Source: Bradyrhizobium sp. CSS354
GTDB lineage: Bacteria > Pseudomonadota > Alphaproteobacteria > Rhizobiales > Xanthobacteraceae
DNA length: 64,000 nt
NCBI RefSeq assembly: GCF_029051725.1
Contig: NZ_JAACFU010000022.1
Coordinates: forward strand, 44,034 to 108,033
Direction: 5' to 3'
Position 1 is the stretch's first letter. Each line of letters opens with the position of its first letter. Made by a program: the position numbers and the translations under genes. Shown here piece after piece: positions 26,673 through 35,424 of the stretch. The notes below the pieces were generated by a model that was not told the DNA's origin, did not search any database, and saw nothing but the letters and a program-made list of their open reading frames with translations.

Positions 26673-27737
26673 ATGCGAGATAGCCAGGTGGGAATCGGGG
26701 TCGTGGGATACGGCTATTGGGGCCCTAATCTCGTTCGCAACTTCTCGATCAATCCGGACGCCCGCGTCGTCAGCGTCAGCGACCTTGATCCAGGCAGGCT
26801 CGGCGCCATAAGGCAGGTTTACCCGGGGGTATCAACCACACCTCGATATGACGATCTGCTGAAGGACACCTCGATTGATGCGATCGCTATCGCTACGCCG
26901 GTGCACACACATTACGAGCTGGCAATTGCGGCCTTGAGGGCTGGCAAGCACGTGTTGGTCGAGAAGCCCCTGGCGCCAAGCACGGACCTCGTGTCCCGCT
27001 TGATCGACGAAGCGGACCGGCGCGGATTGACGCTGATGGTCGATCACACCTTTCTCTACACGCCAGCGGTTCAGAAGATCCGCGAGCTCTTGGTGAAGGG
27101 AGAGCTCGGAGACATCTACTATTACGATAGCATACGCTCGAGCCTCGGGCTGTTTCAAAAAGACGTAAATGTGATCTGGGATTTGGCGGTGCACGACATC
27201 TCGATCATCAACCATATCCTCGATGAGGAGCCGGTCGCGGTCTCGGCAACGGGCTCGTGCCATGTTGCCGGTTCGCCGGAAAACATGGCCCACATCACAT
27301 TGTTCTTTCCCAACGCATGCGTGGCCCACGTCAGCGTCAACTGGCTCTCGCCTGTCAAGGTACGCCAGACGTTCATTGGTGGCAGCAAGAAGATGATCGT
27401 CTACGACGATCTCGAGCCGACCGAAAAGGTGAAGGTCTATGACAAGGGAATTACCCTTGATAGGCCTCCCGAGAGTGCACATCAATTTCGGATCGGATAT
27501 CGCGCCGGCGATATGTGGGCTCCGCACATCTCGCCTAAGGAGGCGCTGCAAACGGAGGTCGAGCACTTTATCGACTGCGTGCGCACCGGCGGACAGCCGA
27601 TTTCCAGCGGCATGTCTGGGCTGCGAGTGATCGAGGTGCTTGAGGCGGCGTCGCGATCGATTGCCGAACAGGGCAAGCCGGTCGCGATCAGGCAGTTGCC
27701 GGGCAGGCGACCGGAGCGGGCTCGGGCCACGGCTTAA
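26673..27737 (+). CDS. Gfo/Idh/MocA family nucleotide-sugar oxidoreductase
   Basis: This 354-residue NAD(P)-dependent enzyme probably oxidises C3 of a UDP-sugar ahead of transamination. The N-terminal Rossmann domain has GVVGYGYWGPNLVRNF, and EKPLAPS near residue 98 is the family's catalytic-lysine motif. A C-terminal beta-sheet domain includes VIWDLAVHDISIINHIL with the active-site His/Asp. A hexapeptide acetyltransferase (29299) and a DegT aminotransferase (29916) lie downstream. This is the same trio of enzyme types as WlbA/WlbB/WlbC or GnnA/GnnB pathways for 2,3-diamino sugars. The exact substrate is not evident. Confidence 0.88.
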   Translation: MRDSQVGIGVVGYGYWGPNLVRNFSINPDARVVSVSDLDPGRLGAIRQVYPGVSTTPRYDDLLKDTSIDAIAIATPVHTHYELAIAALRAGKHVLVEKPLAPSTDLVSRLIDEADRRGLTLMVDHTFLYTPAVQKIRELLVKGELGDIYYYDSIRSSLGLFQKDVNVIWDLAVHDISIINHILDEEPVAVSATGSCHVAGSPENMAHITLFFPNACVAHVSVNWLSPVKVRQTFIGGSKKMIVYDDLEPTEKVKVYDKGITLDRPPESAHQFRIGYRAGDMWAPHISPKEALQTEVEHFIDCVRTGGQPISSGMSGLRVIEVLEAASRSIAEQGKPVAIRQLPGRRPERARATA

Positions 27738-27788
27738 TTGGCGGTTTGGTGAGGGCTGTTCGCGCGCGAGCCCCGCGACGGAGTCGCA

Positions 27789-29264
27789 ATGAATTCAGTG
27801 CAACGTTCAGTCTTGTTTTCTGCGGTCGATCGCTATGCGGGTCTCGTGCTGTTCCTCGTCTCGACCGCGGTGCTTTCGCGTCTACTGACGCCGAGCGAGT
27901 TCGGGGTCTTCGCGGTTGTCAATGCGCTTACGGCCGTGATCACAGCCGCTTTTCAGGAATTTGGGGGGGCGAATTACCTGATTCAAAAACGTGAGCTATC
28001 GCGCGGGACGATTCGCACAGCGTTCACTATCACCTTAGGCATCTCACTGGCGATTGCGCTGATCCTATTTGCCACGGCCGACGTTGTATCGCGACTCGTT
28101 GCGCAGGACAGTGTAAGGCGAGGTATCGAGGTTTCTGCGTTGAATCTTCTCGTTCTACCGGTCTCCGGAACGTTGATCGCCTTGTTTCGTCGTGACATGC
28201 AGTTCGGGACGCTCGCGGTCTGCAATCTTGCAAGCAATATGGCGGTGGCGCTGGTTTCGATCGGACTGGCAGTACTGAAATTCAGCTACATGGCTCCGAT
28301 CTGGGGTGGTGTGGCGGGGAGCATGGTTCTCACGGCCATGCTGCTGAGCTCGTATCGGGATTTCAGTGTGTTACGTCCTTCGCTGTCCGAATACCGAGAC
28401 GTCCTCGAATTCGGTCTCTATTCCAGCGGCGTCAGCGTCATCAATGTCTTTTACAACCTGGCGCCCCAGCTCTTTCTTGCGAAGGTTCTCGATTTTACCG
28501 CTGTAGGTCTCTACAGCCGGGCGATCAACCTGACCCAGGTGTTCGACAGGCTTGTCACGCAGGTGCTGAACCCGATCATCATGCCCGCGATTGTGACGAG
28601 GCGTGCATCCGGGGCAGATCTAAAAGGCGTGTATCTAGATGCGGTCCAACTGCTTTCCGCCGTGCAGTGGCCGTTCCTCACGTTCGTGGCCATTATGGCA
28701 AGGCCGATCGTTTTGATCTGGCTGGGTGAAGCCTGGCTGGACGTAGTGCCGTTAGTGCGCATTCTTTGCCTGGCAAATCTGGCGGTGTTCGCCGCGTGTC
28801 TGACGTATCCTGTTTTCCTGGCAGTCGGACGCGTGCGCGACGCGCTTGTTTCGTCCTGCATCTCGATACCACCTTCACTCCTTGCCCTTCTTGGTGCGTC
28901 CTTTTTTGGCGTGGAGGCAGTCGCAGCGTGCGCCTTGCTGACGTTGCCATTCCAAGCAGCAGTGGCGATATACTATCTCAGTTCGCATCTGGCGCTGCGG
29001 CCGGGCGAATTTGGCCGTGCCCTGCTGAAGAGCGGTGTCGTCACGATGGCGACTGTAGCGGGCGCGGCCACCTGTGCGGCGTTGATCGGGACGGGAACTC
29101 TTAATCTCATTGTAGGGCTTATATCAGCGTTGGTGGTCGCCGCCTTCTGCTGGTTGTGGGGACTGATCGTGACAAGGCATCCTCTGCTGCAGCACCTTCG
29201 TCAAGCGGCAGCAGGTCTTGCCGAGATGGCGCCCAGGCGGCTCCCGTCACGCCCTGTACTGTAA
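27789..29264 (+). CDS. Wzx-type polysaccharide flippase (MOP family)
   Basis: This 491-residue protein is strongly hydrophobic throughout, with about 12-14 predicted transmembrane helices. It starts MNSVQRSVLFSAVDRYAGLVLFLV and keeps the early SRLLTPSEFGVFAVVNA motif typical of oligosaccharide flippases. It would move the undecaprenyl-linked repeat unit across the inner membrane for polymerisation. GGAG at 27780-27783 is its ribosome site. It is the only flippase in the window, which supports a Wzx/Wzy mechanism for this polysaccharide. Confidence 0.9.
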   Translation: MNSVQRSVLFSAVDRYAGLVLFLVSTAVLSRLLTPSEFGVFAVVNALTAVITAAFQEFGGANYLIQKRELSRGTIRTAFTITLGISLAIALILFATADVVSRLVAQDSVRRGIEVSALNLLVLPVSGTLIALFRRDMQFGTLAVCNLASNMAVALVSIGLAVLKFSYMAPIWGGVAGSMVLTAMLLSSYRDFSVLRPSLSEYRDVLEFGLYSSGVSVINVFYNLAPQLFLAKVLDFTAVGLYSRAINLTQVFDRLVTQVLNPIIMPAIVTRRASGADLKGVYLDAVQLLSAVQWPFLTFVAIMARPIVLIWLGEAWLDVVPLVRILCLANLAVFAACLTYPVFLAVGRVRDALVSSCISIPPSLLALLGASFFGVEAVAACALLTLPFQAAVAIYYLSSHLALRPGEFGRALLKSGVVTMATVAGAATCAALIGTGTLNLIVGLISALVVAAFCWLWGLIVTRHPLLQHLRQAAAGLAEMAPRRLPSRPVL

Positions 29265-29298
29265 AGGCTTGATTGACTGTAGTGACAGGAAAACTGAC

Positions 29299-29817
29299 AT
29301 GGCAATAAAGGACACCCAGCTTGGCCGCGATGTCCGCATTCTGCATCCGGACCTGGTCAACCTGTATGGTTGCGCCGTTGGCGACGAGAGCAGGATCGGA
29401 ACCTTTGTCGAGATCCAGGCCGGGGCAAAGATAGGTGCGCGCTGCAAGATATCGTCGCACAGCTTCATCTGCGAGGGTGTCACGATCGAGGACGAAGTGT
29501 TCGTCGGGCATGGCGTGATGTTCACGAACGACAAATTTCCGAAGGCAACAACCGCGGATGGTCGTCCTCAGCAAGCGTCGGACTGGACACTGCAGCGCAC
29601 TCACGTCGGCAGGGGAGCTTCAATCGGCTCGAACGCCACCATTCTGTGCGGTGTGACGATCGGCGCGGGTGCTTCCGTGGGCGCAGGGGCAGTGGTGACG
29701 AAGGACGTTCCGCCCGGCGTCATCGTCGCCGGAGTGCCCGCTCGGGTTCTGTCCGGAGATGAAAGCACCGTTCTGGGCAATCGAGATTCGTCAGTCGCGC
29801 ATCATAAACCATTTTAA
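29299..29817 (+). CDS. Left-handed beta-helix (hexapeptide) N-acetyltransferase
   Basis: This 172-residue acetyltransferase has the repeated hexapeptide pattern of left-handed beta-helix enzymes (IGTFVEIQAGAKIGARCKISSHSF, and later VGRGASIGSNATILCGVTIGAGASVGAGAVV). It ends with the VVTKDVPPGVIVAGVPARVL cap. It resembles WlbB/WbpD-type enzymes that acetylate a 3-amino-sugar nucleotide. An in-frame extension from 29218 overlaps the flippase gene, but the ATG at 29299 has AGGAAA at 29287-29292 and fits the family start. The neighbouring aminotransferase would supply its substrate. Confidence 0.9.
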   Translation: MAIKDTQLGRDVRILHPDLVNLYGCAVGDESRIGTFVEIQAGAKIGARCKISSHSFICEGVTIEDEVFVGHGVMFTNDKFPKATTADGRPQQASDWTLQRTHVGRGASIGSNATILCGVTIGAGASVGAGAVVTKDVPPGVIVAGVPARVLSGDESTVLGNRDSSVAHHKPF

Positions 29818-29912
29818 ATCGAAAGATATATCCCGTCGAATTTAATGCTTGATTAAATACGATAATGCGAGTTAATTTGTTTGTATAATTTTGCTCCAAT
29901 CCAAGGTCTTGA
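29812..29912. promoter_or_regulatory. AT-rich spacer before the DegT aminotransferase operon
   Basis: The 98-base spacer contains CATTTTAAATCG at 29810, CGAATTTAATGC near 29838, TTGATTAAATACG near 29849 and AGTTAATTTG near 29870. It interrupts an otherwise tight gene string and may start a new transcript for 29916-36407. Confidence 0.35.
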
Positions 29913-29915
29913 ATC

Positions 29916-31094
29916 TTGATCCCCTTCCTGGATTTGAAAGCCCAATATAGCCAGATCAAGCCGGAAATCGACGCCGCGGTAGCGAGGGTCGTCAGCAGCG
30001 GGCACTTTGTGCTCGGGCCGGAGGTGACGGCCTTCGAGTGGCGCTTTGCGGATTATTGCGGGACCGCCCATTGCCGCGCGGTGAACACCGGCACTTCGGC
30101 GCTTCACCTTGCCTTGCTTGCAGCAGGCGTCGGCCCCGGTGATGAAGTCATTACAGTATCCATGACGTTCGTCGCGACAACCGCGGCCATTCTCTACAGC
30201 GGCGCCAAGCCGGTGTTTGTCGACGTCGACCCGGTAACGTGGACGATGGATCCCGGCTTGATCGAGGCTGCGATAACGCCGCGGACCAAAGCGATCCTGC
30301 CGGTTCACCTCCACGGGCTGATGGCCGACATGGATCCGATAATGGCGATCGCCCGCCGTCACGGTCTGGTCGTCATTGAGGACGCCGCGCAGGCGCACGG
30401 CGCGGAATACCGGGGACGCCGCGCAGGCTCGATTGGCGATCTGGGATGCTTCAGCTTTTATCCCGGCAAGAATCTTGGAGCGTTTGGCGAGGGTGGGGCG
30501 GTCGTAACCGATCGGCCTGACTTCGCGCGACACGTGTCACTGCTGCGGGACTGGGGGCAGGAGGCGAAATACGACCACGTCATCCCCGGATACAACTATC
30601 GCATGGACGAAATTCAGAGCGCGATACTGAAGGTCAAGATGGACTACATCGAACGCTGGACGGAAGCGCGTCGGTCGCTCGCTGAGCGATACCATGCACT
30701 GCTATCCGATCTCCCATTCGCGCGTCCCCAGCCGCCCCGCCACGCCCGTCACGTGTATCACGTCTATGCGGTCAGACTGCAGCGGCGCGACGACGCGCTG
30801 ACGCTATTGCGTGATGCCGGCATTGGTGCCGGGATCCACTATCCCATTCCGGTGCATCTGCAAAGAGCCTATGCCGAACTCGGTTATCGTGCCGGTGATC
30901 TCCCCATCACTGAGATGCTTGCGAACGAGTTCCTCTCTCTTCCCATTTATCCGGAGATGCTGCCGGAACAGGCGATCGAAGTTGTCGCTACATTGAGGAA
31001 CGGGGCGGTCCTGTGGCCCAGCGAAGCCGTCAGCGACCGGGCGGAGCATCCACAAAGCGTCATGACATGGTCCCACAACAGGAGAGCGTCTTGA
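29916..31094 (+). CDS. DegT/DnrJ/EryC1/StrS family sugar aminotransferase (first copy)
   Basis: This 392-residue PLP enzyme transfers an amino group to a keto sugar nucleotide. It opens IPFLDLKAQYSQIKPEID and has VNTGTSALHLALLAAGVGPGDEVI, DAAQAHGAEY and FSFYPGKNLGAFGEGGAVVT, whose Lys forms the PLP aldimine. GYNYRMDEIQSAIL follows. A TTG start is used, with AAGGT about eight bases upstream; no better ATG exists nearby. The pattern is closest to WlbC/FdtB-type 3-aminotransferases, which fits the Gfo/Idh oxidoreductase and acetyltransferase just upstream. Its stop overlaps the next start. Confidence 0.92.
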   Translation: MIPFLDLKAQYSQIKPEIDAAVARVVSSGHFVLGPEVTAFEWRFADYCGTAHCRAVNTGTSALHLALLAAGVGPGDEVITVSMTFVATTAAILYSGAKPVFVDVDPVTWTMDPGLIEAAITPRTKAILPVHLHGLMADMDPIMAIARRHGLVVIEDAAQAHGAEYRGRRAGSIGDLGCFSFYPGKNLGAFGEGGAVVTDRPDFARHVSLLRDWGQEAKYDHVIPGYNYRMDEIQSAILKVKMDYIERWTEARRSLAERYHALLSDLPFARPQPPRHARHVYHVYAVRLQRRDDALTLLRDAGIGAGIHYPIPVHLQRAYAELGYRAGDLPITEMLANEFLSLPIYPEMLPEQAIEVVATLRNGAVLWPSEAVSDRAEHPQSVMTWSHNRRAS

Positions 31095-32092
31095 TTGATC
31101 TCAAGGGAAAGCGCGTTCTGGTCACCGGCGGGGCGGGATTCATCGGCTCCCACCTCGTTGATCAGCTCTGCGACGAGGGCTGTATCGAGATTGTTGCCAT
31201 AGACAACATGATCCGAGGCCGGCCGGAAAATCTCCGGCGCGCGCTCGGGCGCGGGCCGGTGAGATTGGTTCACGGCGACATACGCGATCGCAAGCTGATG
31301 GAAGCGCTAGTCAAGGCGGCCGATATCGTCTTTCACCAGGCCGCACTCCGCATCACTCATTGTGCAGCCGAACCACGCCTGGCCAAGGAAGTCATGGTGG
31401 ATGCCACCTATGACCTGCTGGAGCTGTGCATCAAGCACGATATCGAGAAGATCATCGCAGCGTCTTCGGCATCTGTATACGGCATGGCCGAGGAGTTTCC
31501 GACGACCGAGCGGCAGAATTCGTACAACAACCGAACGCTCTATGGGGCCGCCAAGGCGTTTAACGAAGGGCTCCTGCGGGCCTTCAACGATGTAAGCGGC
31601 CTCGACTATGTGGCATTCCGATACTTCAACGTTTACGGCAGCCGGATGGATATCCACGGACGGTACACCGAGGTCTTGATCCGCTGGATGGAGCGCCTGG
31701 AAGCCGGATTACCTCCCATTATCTTTGGTGACGGCCGTCAGACCATGGATTTCGTCCACGTCCGCGACATCGCGCGTGCCAACATCCTTGGAGCCAGGGC
31801 AAAGGTTACTGATGAGGTCTTCAACGTCGGGAGCGGCACTGAAACCAGCCTGACCGAGCTGGCGACGGTGCTTGCGTCCGTGATGGGACACCGCGGCTTG
31901 ACACCCGAATTCGCGCCGGAGCGCTCGGTCAATCCGGTGCCGCGACGGCTGGCATCGACGGGCAAGGCAGAGCGTTTGCTGGGTTTCCGCACCACGGTCT
32001 CGCTTGAGCAGGGGCTCGCCGATCTCGTGAAATGGTGGCGATCCGAACGCGATCTCGCTTCGGACCGCCAGCGACAAGCGGCGGCATCGTGA
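31091..32092 (+). CDS. NAD-dependent sugar epimerase/dehydratase (extended SDR)
   Basis: This 333-residue protein is a UDP-glucose 4-epimerase-like SDR. It has VLVTGGAGFIGSHLVDQL, HQAALRITHCAAEP, the catalytic SSASVYG and LYGAAKAFNEG with YxxxK, FRYFNVYG, and DFVHVRDIARA. The TTG at 31091 was chosen because AGGAG (31080-31084) lies six bases upstream and the codon overlaps the previous stop as TTGA. In-frame ATGs at 31067 and 31013 would overlap the aminotransferase gene. It may supply a galacto-configured or keto sugar to the second aminotransferase. Confidence 0.9.
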   Translation: MIDLKGKRVLVTGGAGFIGSHLVDQLCDEGCIEIVAIDNMIRGRPENLRRALGRGPVRLVHGDIRDRKLMEALVKAADIVFHQAALRITHCAAEPRLAKEVMVDATYDLLELCIKHDIEKIIAASSASVYGMAEEFPTTERQNSYNNRTLYGAAKAFNEGLLRAFNDVSGLDYVAFRYFNVYGSRMDIHGRYTEVLIRWMERLEAGLPPIIFGDGRQTMDFVHVRDIARANILGARAKVTDEVFNVGSGTETSLTELATVLASVMGHRGLTPEFAPERSVNPVPRRLASTGKAERLLGFRTTVSLEQGLADLVKWWRSERDLASDRQRQAAAS

Positions 32093-33228
32093 TTCCGATC
32101 GCGCTGCCGCTGCTTGCGGACGAAGAAGCTGACGCTGCGCGCGCGGTCGTGCTGTCGGGCTGGGTATCGCAAGGTCCGCAGGTGGCGGCGTTCGAGCGCG
32201 AGTTCGCTGCACTTGTTGGCGCACCGCACGCTTGTGCCGTCTCCAATTGTACGACCGCCCTGCAGCTCGCCTTGGCAGCGTTGGATGTCGGCGCCGGGGA
32301 CGAGGTGATCACGGTCAGCCACTCCTTCATTGCGACCGCGAACGTCATCCGACACCAGGGCGCCACTCCGGTTTTTGTCGATATCGATCCCGAGACATAC
32401 AATTTGGATTGCGCTCGGCTGGCCGAGGCGATCACCGAGCGCACGCGCGCGATCATCGCGGTCCATCAGATGGGCATGCCTTGCGATATGGCAGCGCTCA
32501 TGGCTATAGCGCGCCGCCACGGGATCGCCGTGATCGAGGACGCGGCCTGTGCCGCCGGATCGCAGATCCGGATAGACGGGGAATGGGAGCCGATCGGCAA
32601 GCCGCGTGGAGACATTGCGTGCTTTTCCTTTCATCCGCGAAAGGTGATCACGACGGGTGAGGGGGGAATGCTCACCACCGCGAATGCCGAGCTTGATCGC
32701 AAATTCAAGCTCCTGCGCCAGCACGGCATGAGCGTTCCCGACACGGTGCGGCACAATTCGTCGTCCGTGATCTTCGAGGAATACGTCGTTGTGGGCTACA
32801 ACTACCGAATGACGGACATGCAGGCCGCGATTGGGCGCAAACAGCTCGAGCGGCTCCCGGAACTGATTGCACGCCGGCGAGCCGTCGCCGCCAATTATGC
32901 CGAACAGCTCGGCAATCTGGAAGAGTTGCGGTTACCGACTGAACCGGCGTGGGCCAGATGCAACTGGCAGAGCTATTGCGTACGTCTTCCAGACCGCCTC
33001 GACCAGCGCATCGTCATGCAAAACCTCCTCGACAAGGGAATCGCGAGCCGCCGCGGGATAGTGTGCTCGCACCGTGAGCAGCCTTACGCCGAGTCGAGGC
33101 AACGGCACGACCTTCGTCAATCTGAACTTGCGCAGGACAGGTCGATCCTGCTGCCCCTCTACGCGCAGATGACGGATGCGGACCTGCTGAGCGTTGTCGC
33201 GGCGCTGAAAGCCGAGATAGCCAAATGA
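32089..33228 (+). CDS. DegT family sugar aminotransferase (second copy)
   Basis: This 379-residue PLP-dependent transaminase differs clearly from the first copy and is nearer to perosamine-synthase-like enzymes. It has WVSQGPQVAAFEREFA, VSNCTTALQLALAALDVG, VHQMGMPCDMAAL, EDAACAAGSQI, CFSFHPRKVITTGEGGML (aldimine Lys) and GYNYRMTDMQAAIG. The GTG at 32089 overlaps the epimerase stop as GTGA, so it was preferred to the upstream in-frame start at 32032. A 4-keto sugar substrate is inferred from family. No 4,6-dehydratase other than rfbB is in the window, so the keto donor is unclear. Confidence 0.91.
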   Translation: MIPIALPLLADEEADAARAVVLSGWVSQGPQVAAFEREFAALVGAPHACAVSNCTTALQLALAALDVGAGDEVITVSHSFIATANVIRHQGATPVFVDIDPETYNLDCARLAEAITERTRAIIAVHQMGMPCDMAALMAIARRHGIAVIEDAACAAGSQIRIDGEWEPIGKPRGDIACFSFHPRKVITTGEGGMLTTANAELDRKFKLLRQHGMSVPDTVRHNSSSVIFEEYVVVGYNYRMTDMQAAIGRKQLERLPELIARRRAVAANYAEQLGNLEELRLPTEPAWARCNWQSYCVRLPDRLDQRIVMQNLLDKGIASRRGIVCSHREQPYAESRQRHDLRQSELAQDRSILLPLYAQMTDADLLSVVAALKAEIAK

Positions 33229-33244
33229 TGAGTGCGGCACGTCT

Positions 33245-34696
33245 ATGAGAATCTTGGTCGCAATCGCCAGCTACGGCCATGCAAATGACCGGTACTTGGA
33301 TCGGGTGATCAATGAATACCGATCCATGAAGTTCGATGTCGACCTGGTAGTTCTCTCAAATATCGAAAAGGCCGTTGCGCCCACTGTCGAGTGTCTTGTC
33401 GGACTTCCAACCAAAGACCCTTGGTCTCTCCCGTTTCTGCATAAGAAGCTGTTCCTAGAGCGGCTCAATTTGTACGATCTGTTCATCTACTCGGAAGACG
33501 ACATTCTAATTACCGAAGAGAATATCCGCGCGTTTCTGGACGTTGAGTCTGACCTGAACGAAGACGAGATCGCCGGATTCTTGCGAGTTGAATATGGTCC
33601 GAACGGAGAGCGCAACTTTCCCGAGGTGCATGGTCATTTCCGCTGGGATTGTGAATCGGTCAGAGTTAGGGGGGGCTATACGCTCGCCCATTTCACGAAC
33701 GAACACTCAGCCTGCTACGTACTAACCCGGCAACAGCTGGCGAAAGCGATTGCTTCGGGCGGCTTCCTGGTAGAACCGCACGAGGGAGAGTACGATCTTC
33801 TTTGCAGCGCTGCCACTGACCCGTATACCCAATGCGGGTTCAGAAAATTTATTGCCATCTCGCACATAGAGCAATTCTGGGTGCATCATTTGCCGAACAA
33901 GTATATCGGCCATTTTGGTGTCGACCAACACGAACTAGGCTCTCAAATATCGGCGTTGTTGCAGATCGCCTCTCAGGAGGAAAGACGTTGTTCGCTGCTG
34001 AATACCGAGACCAGCTTGTGGCACAAGATGTACTCGAAGGATTACTATGAACCGATCAGAAACGAAGTCTTGAGCTTGATCCCCAGGAGCGCCGAACGCA
34101 TCCTGTCGGTCGGGTCAGCTTCCGGCGCTAATGAACTTTGGCTGCTCGAGACCGGAAAAAGGGTGGTAGCGGTACCGCTTGATGACGTCATAAGCAGCGA
34201 ATCGGCCGCACGTGGGCTTCAGGTGGTGTCAGGAGATTTTGATACCGCTCGGGCAAAGATTGGCCCAATGAGATTTGACTGCATCTTGTTTCTCAACATT
34301 TTGCAGTTCGTTCATCATCCTAAGCATTTGCTGAGATTGTTTGCCGATGCTCTCTCGCCAGGAGGGGCAGTCCTCATTACGGCACCGAACTGGCCGTATG
34401 TCCGTTATCGGTGGCGGCGGAAGGGCGGCAGCGGGCCGCGCCATGGGCGGCTTAGCTTCGAAACGACGAGAATTCACAATACGTCGACCTCGGTAATTCA
34501 ACGTTGGTGTGCCGAGTCGGGGCTCTCGATGGAGAGGACATCGAAAGTCGCTTCAGCCCGAGCCTACGGATCCAGGCAAAATCGTTTGTCCTCTCTTTTT
34601 GCCGCGGATGTGGTCGCTCTGGCAAAGAGAGTGGATGATCCGAATGAACGCAGAGGTTCGAAGAGAAACGGTGGAAACGCGGGCGAGCTGCTATGA
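33245..34696 (+). CDS. Fusion of glycosyltransferase-like domain and SAM-methyltransferase-like domain
   Basis: This 483-residue protein has two halves. Residues 1 to about 240 form a GT-A-like domain (MRILVAIASYGHANDRYLDRVINEY, acidic IYSEDDILITEENI, HSACYVLTRQQL). Residues about 265-470 form a class I methyltransferase-like fold, with a weak motif I (ERILSVGSASGANELWLL), FDCILFLNILQFVHHPKHLLRLF and GGAVLITAPNWPYVRYRW. Both halves are in one uninterrupted frame. The Gly-rich SAM loop departs from GxGxG, so methyl transfer is not certain. It overlaps the next methyltransferase by 4 bases. It may add and cap a sugar, which is inference. Confidence 0.78.
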   Translation: MRILVAIASYGHANDRYLDRVINEYRSMKFDVDLVVLSNIEKAVAPTVECLVGLPTKDPWSLPFLHKKLFLERLNLYDLFIYSEDDILITEENIRAFLDVESDLNEDEIAGFLRVEYGPNGERNFPEVHGHFRWDCESVRVRGGYTLAHFTNEHSACYVLTRQQLAKAIASGGFLVEPHEGEYDLLCSAATDPYTQCGFRKFIAISHIEQFWVHHLPNKYIGHFGVDQHELGSQISALLQIASQEERRCSLLNTETSLWHKMYSKDYYEPIRNEVLSLIPRSAERILSVGSASGANELWLLETGKRVVAVPLDDVISSESAARGLQVVSGDFDTARAKIGPMRFDCILFLNILQFVHHPKHLLRLFADALSPGGAVLITAPNWPYVRYRWRRKGGSGPRHGRLSFETTRIHNTSTSVIQRWCAESGLSMERTSKVASARAYGSRQNRLSSLFAADVVALAKRVDDPNERRGSKRNGGNAGELL

Positions 34697-35424
34697 CAAA
34701 TCGAAGAGACGGTAGCGCTTGTGACTCGGAACGTACCGAATACTACAGGCATTCACGCGAGGAAATTAGATCGCTCTTGCCAGATGGAGCATCGAGGATC
34801 TTGGAGGTCGGGCCGGGCGGCGGTTACACGCTGCGTTGGCTGAGATCGATCTATCCGAACGTCACGACCGTGGGGGTCGAGGTCAACCGCGAGCTGAAGG
34901 AAGAGTTGGAGGAAAACGCGGATATCGCCGTTATCGGCAATATCGATGACTGTTCATCCGACCTGGGCCAGTTCGACCTCGTCTTACTCCTTGATGTACT
35001 AGAGCACCTGCCGGATCCCGGGAGGACACTTCGATCGATCAGCGGGCTTCTAACGGAGGGCGGCCGCATCATCGTTTCGGTGCCGAACGTCGCACATTTG
35101 AGTGTAGCGCTGCCGTTGCTCTTCCGACGGAAATTTACATATCGGGATTCCGGGATTCTTGACCGTACGCATTTGAGGTTCTTTGTCGAAGGAACGGCCG
35201 TCGAACTTCTGAACGATGCTGATCTGATTGTCACAGATGGTTTGGTTGCGGGCATCGAAGGACCAAAATCGAAGCTGATTGACTGTCTCTCACTCGGGGT
35301 CCTTCGTCACCACCTGGTCAAGCAATATATCATGGCCGGGCAACGACGCGGCGATACCTCGGCACAACCCAAGATCGGTTGGAGGATGGCAGACAGCGTG
35401 TGCGCAACGGAGGGATGCCGGTGA
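34693..35424 (+). CDS. Class I SAM-dependent methyltransferase
   Basis: This 243-residue protein has the SAM-binding motif RILEVGPGGGYTLRWL (about 35-50), the acidic VGVEVNRELKEEL, FDLVLLLDVLEHLPDPGRTL and GGRIIVSVPNVAHL. These are the usual motifs of Methyltransf_11/23 enzymes that methylate glycan or small-molecule hydroxyls. The ATG overlaps the preceding stop as ATGA. A 10-base overlap with the following glycosyltransferase places it in the same operon. The acceptor sugar is unknown. Confidence 0.9.
   Translation: MTNRRDGSACDSERTEYYRHSREEIRSLLPDGASRILEVGPGGGYTLRWLRSIYPNVTTVGVEVNRELKEELEENADIAVIGNIDDCSSDLGQFDLVLLLDVLEHLPDPGRTLRSISGLLTEGGRIIVSVPNVAHLSVALPLLFRRKFTYRDSGILDRTHLRFFVEGTAVELLNDADLIVTDGLVAGIEGPKSKLIDCLSLGVLRHHLVKQYIMAGQRRGDTSAQPKIGWRMADSVCATEGCR

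Noticed and set aside
31738..32754. 338-codon open frame on the minus strand
   Set aside because: It spans the end of the epimerase and most of the second aminotransferase, both clearly coding on the + strand.
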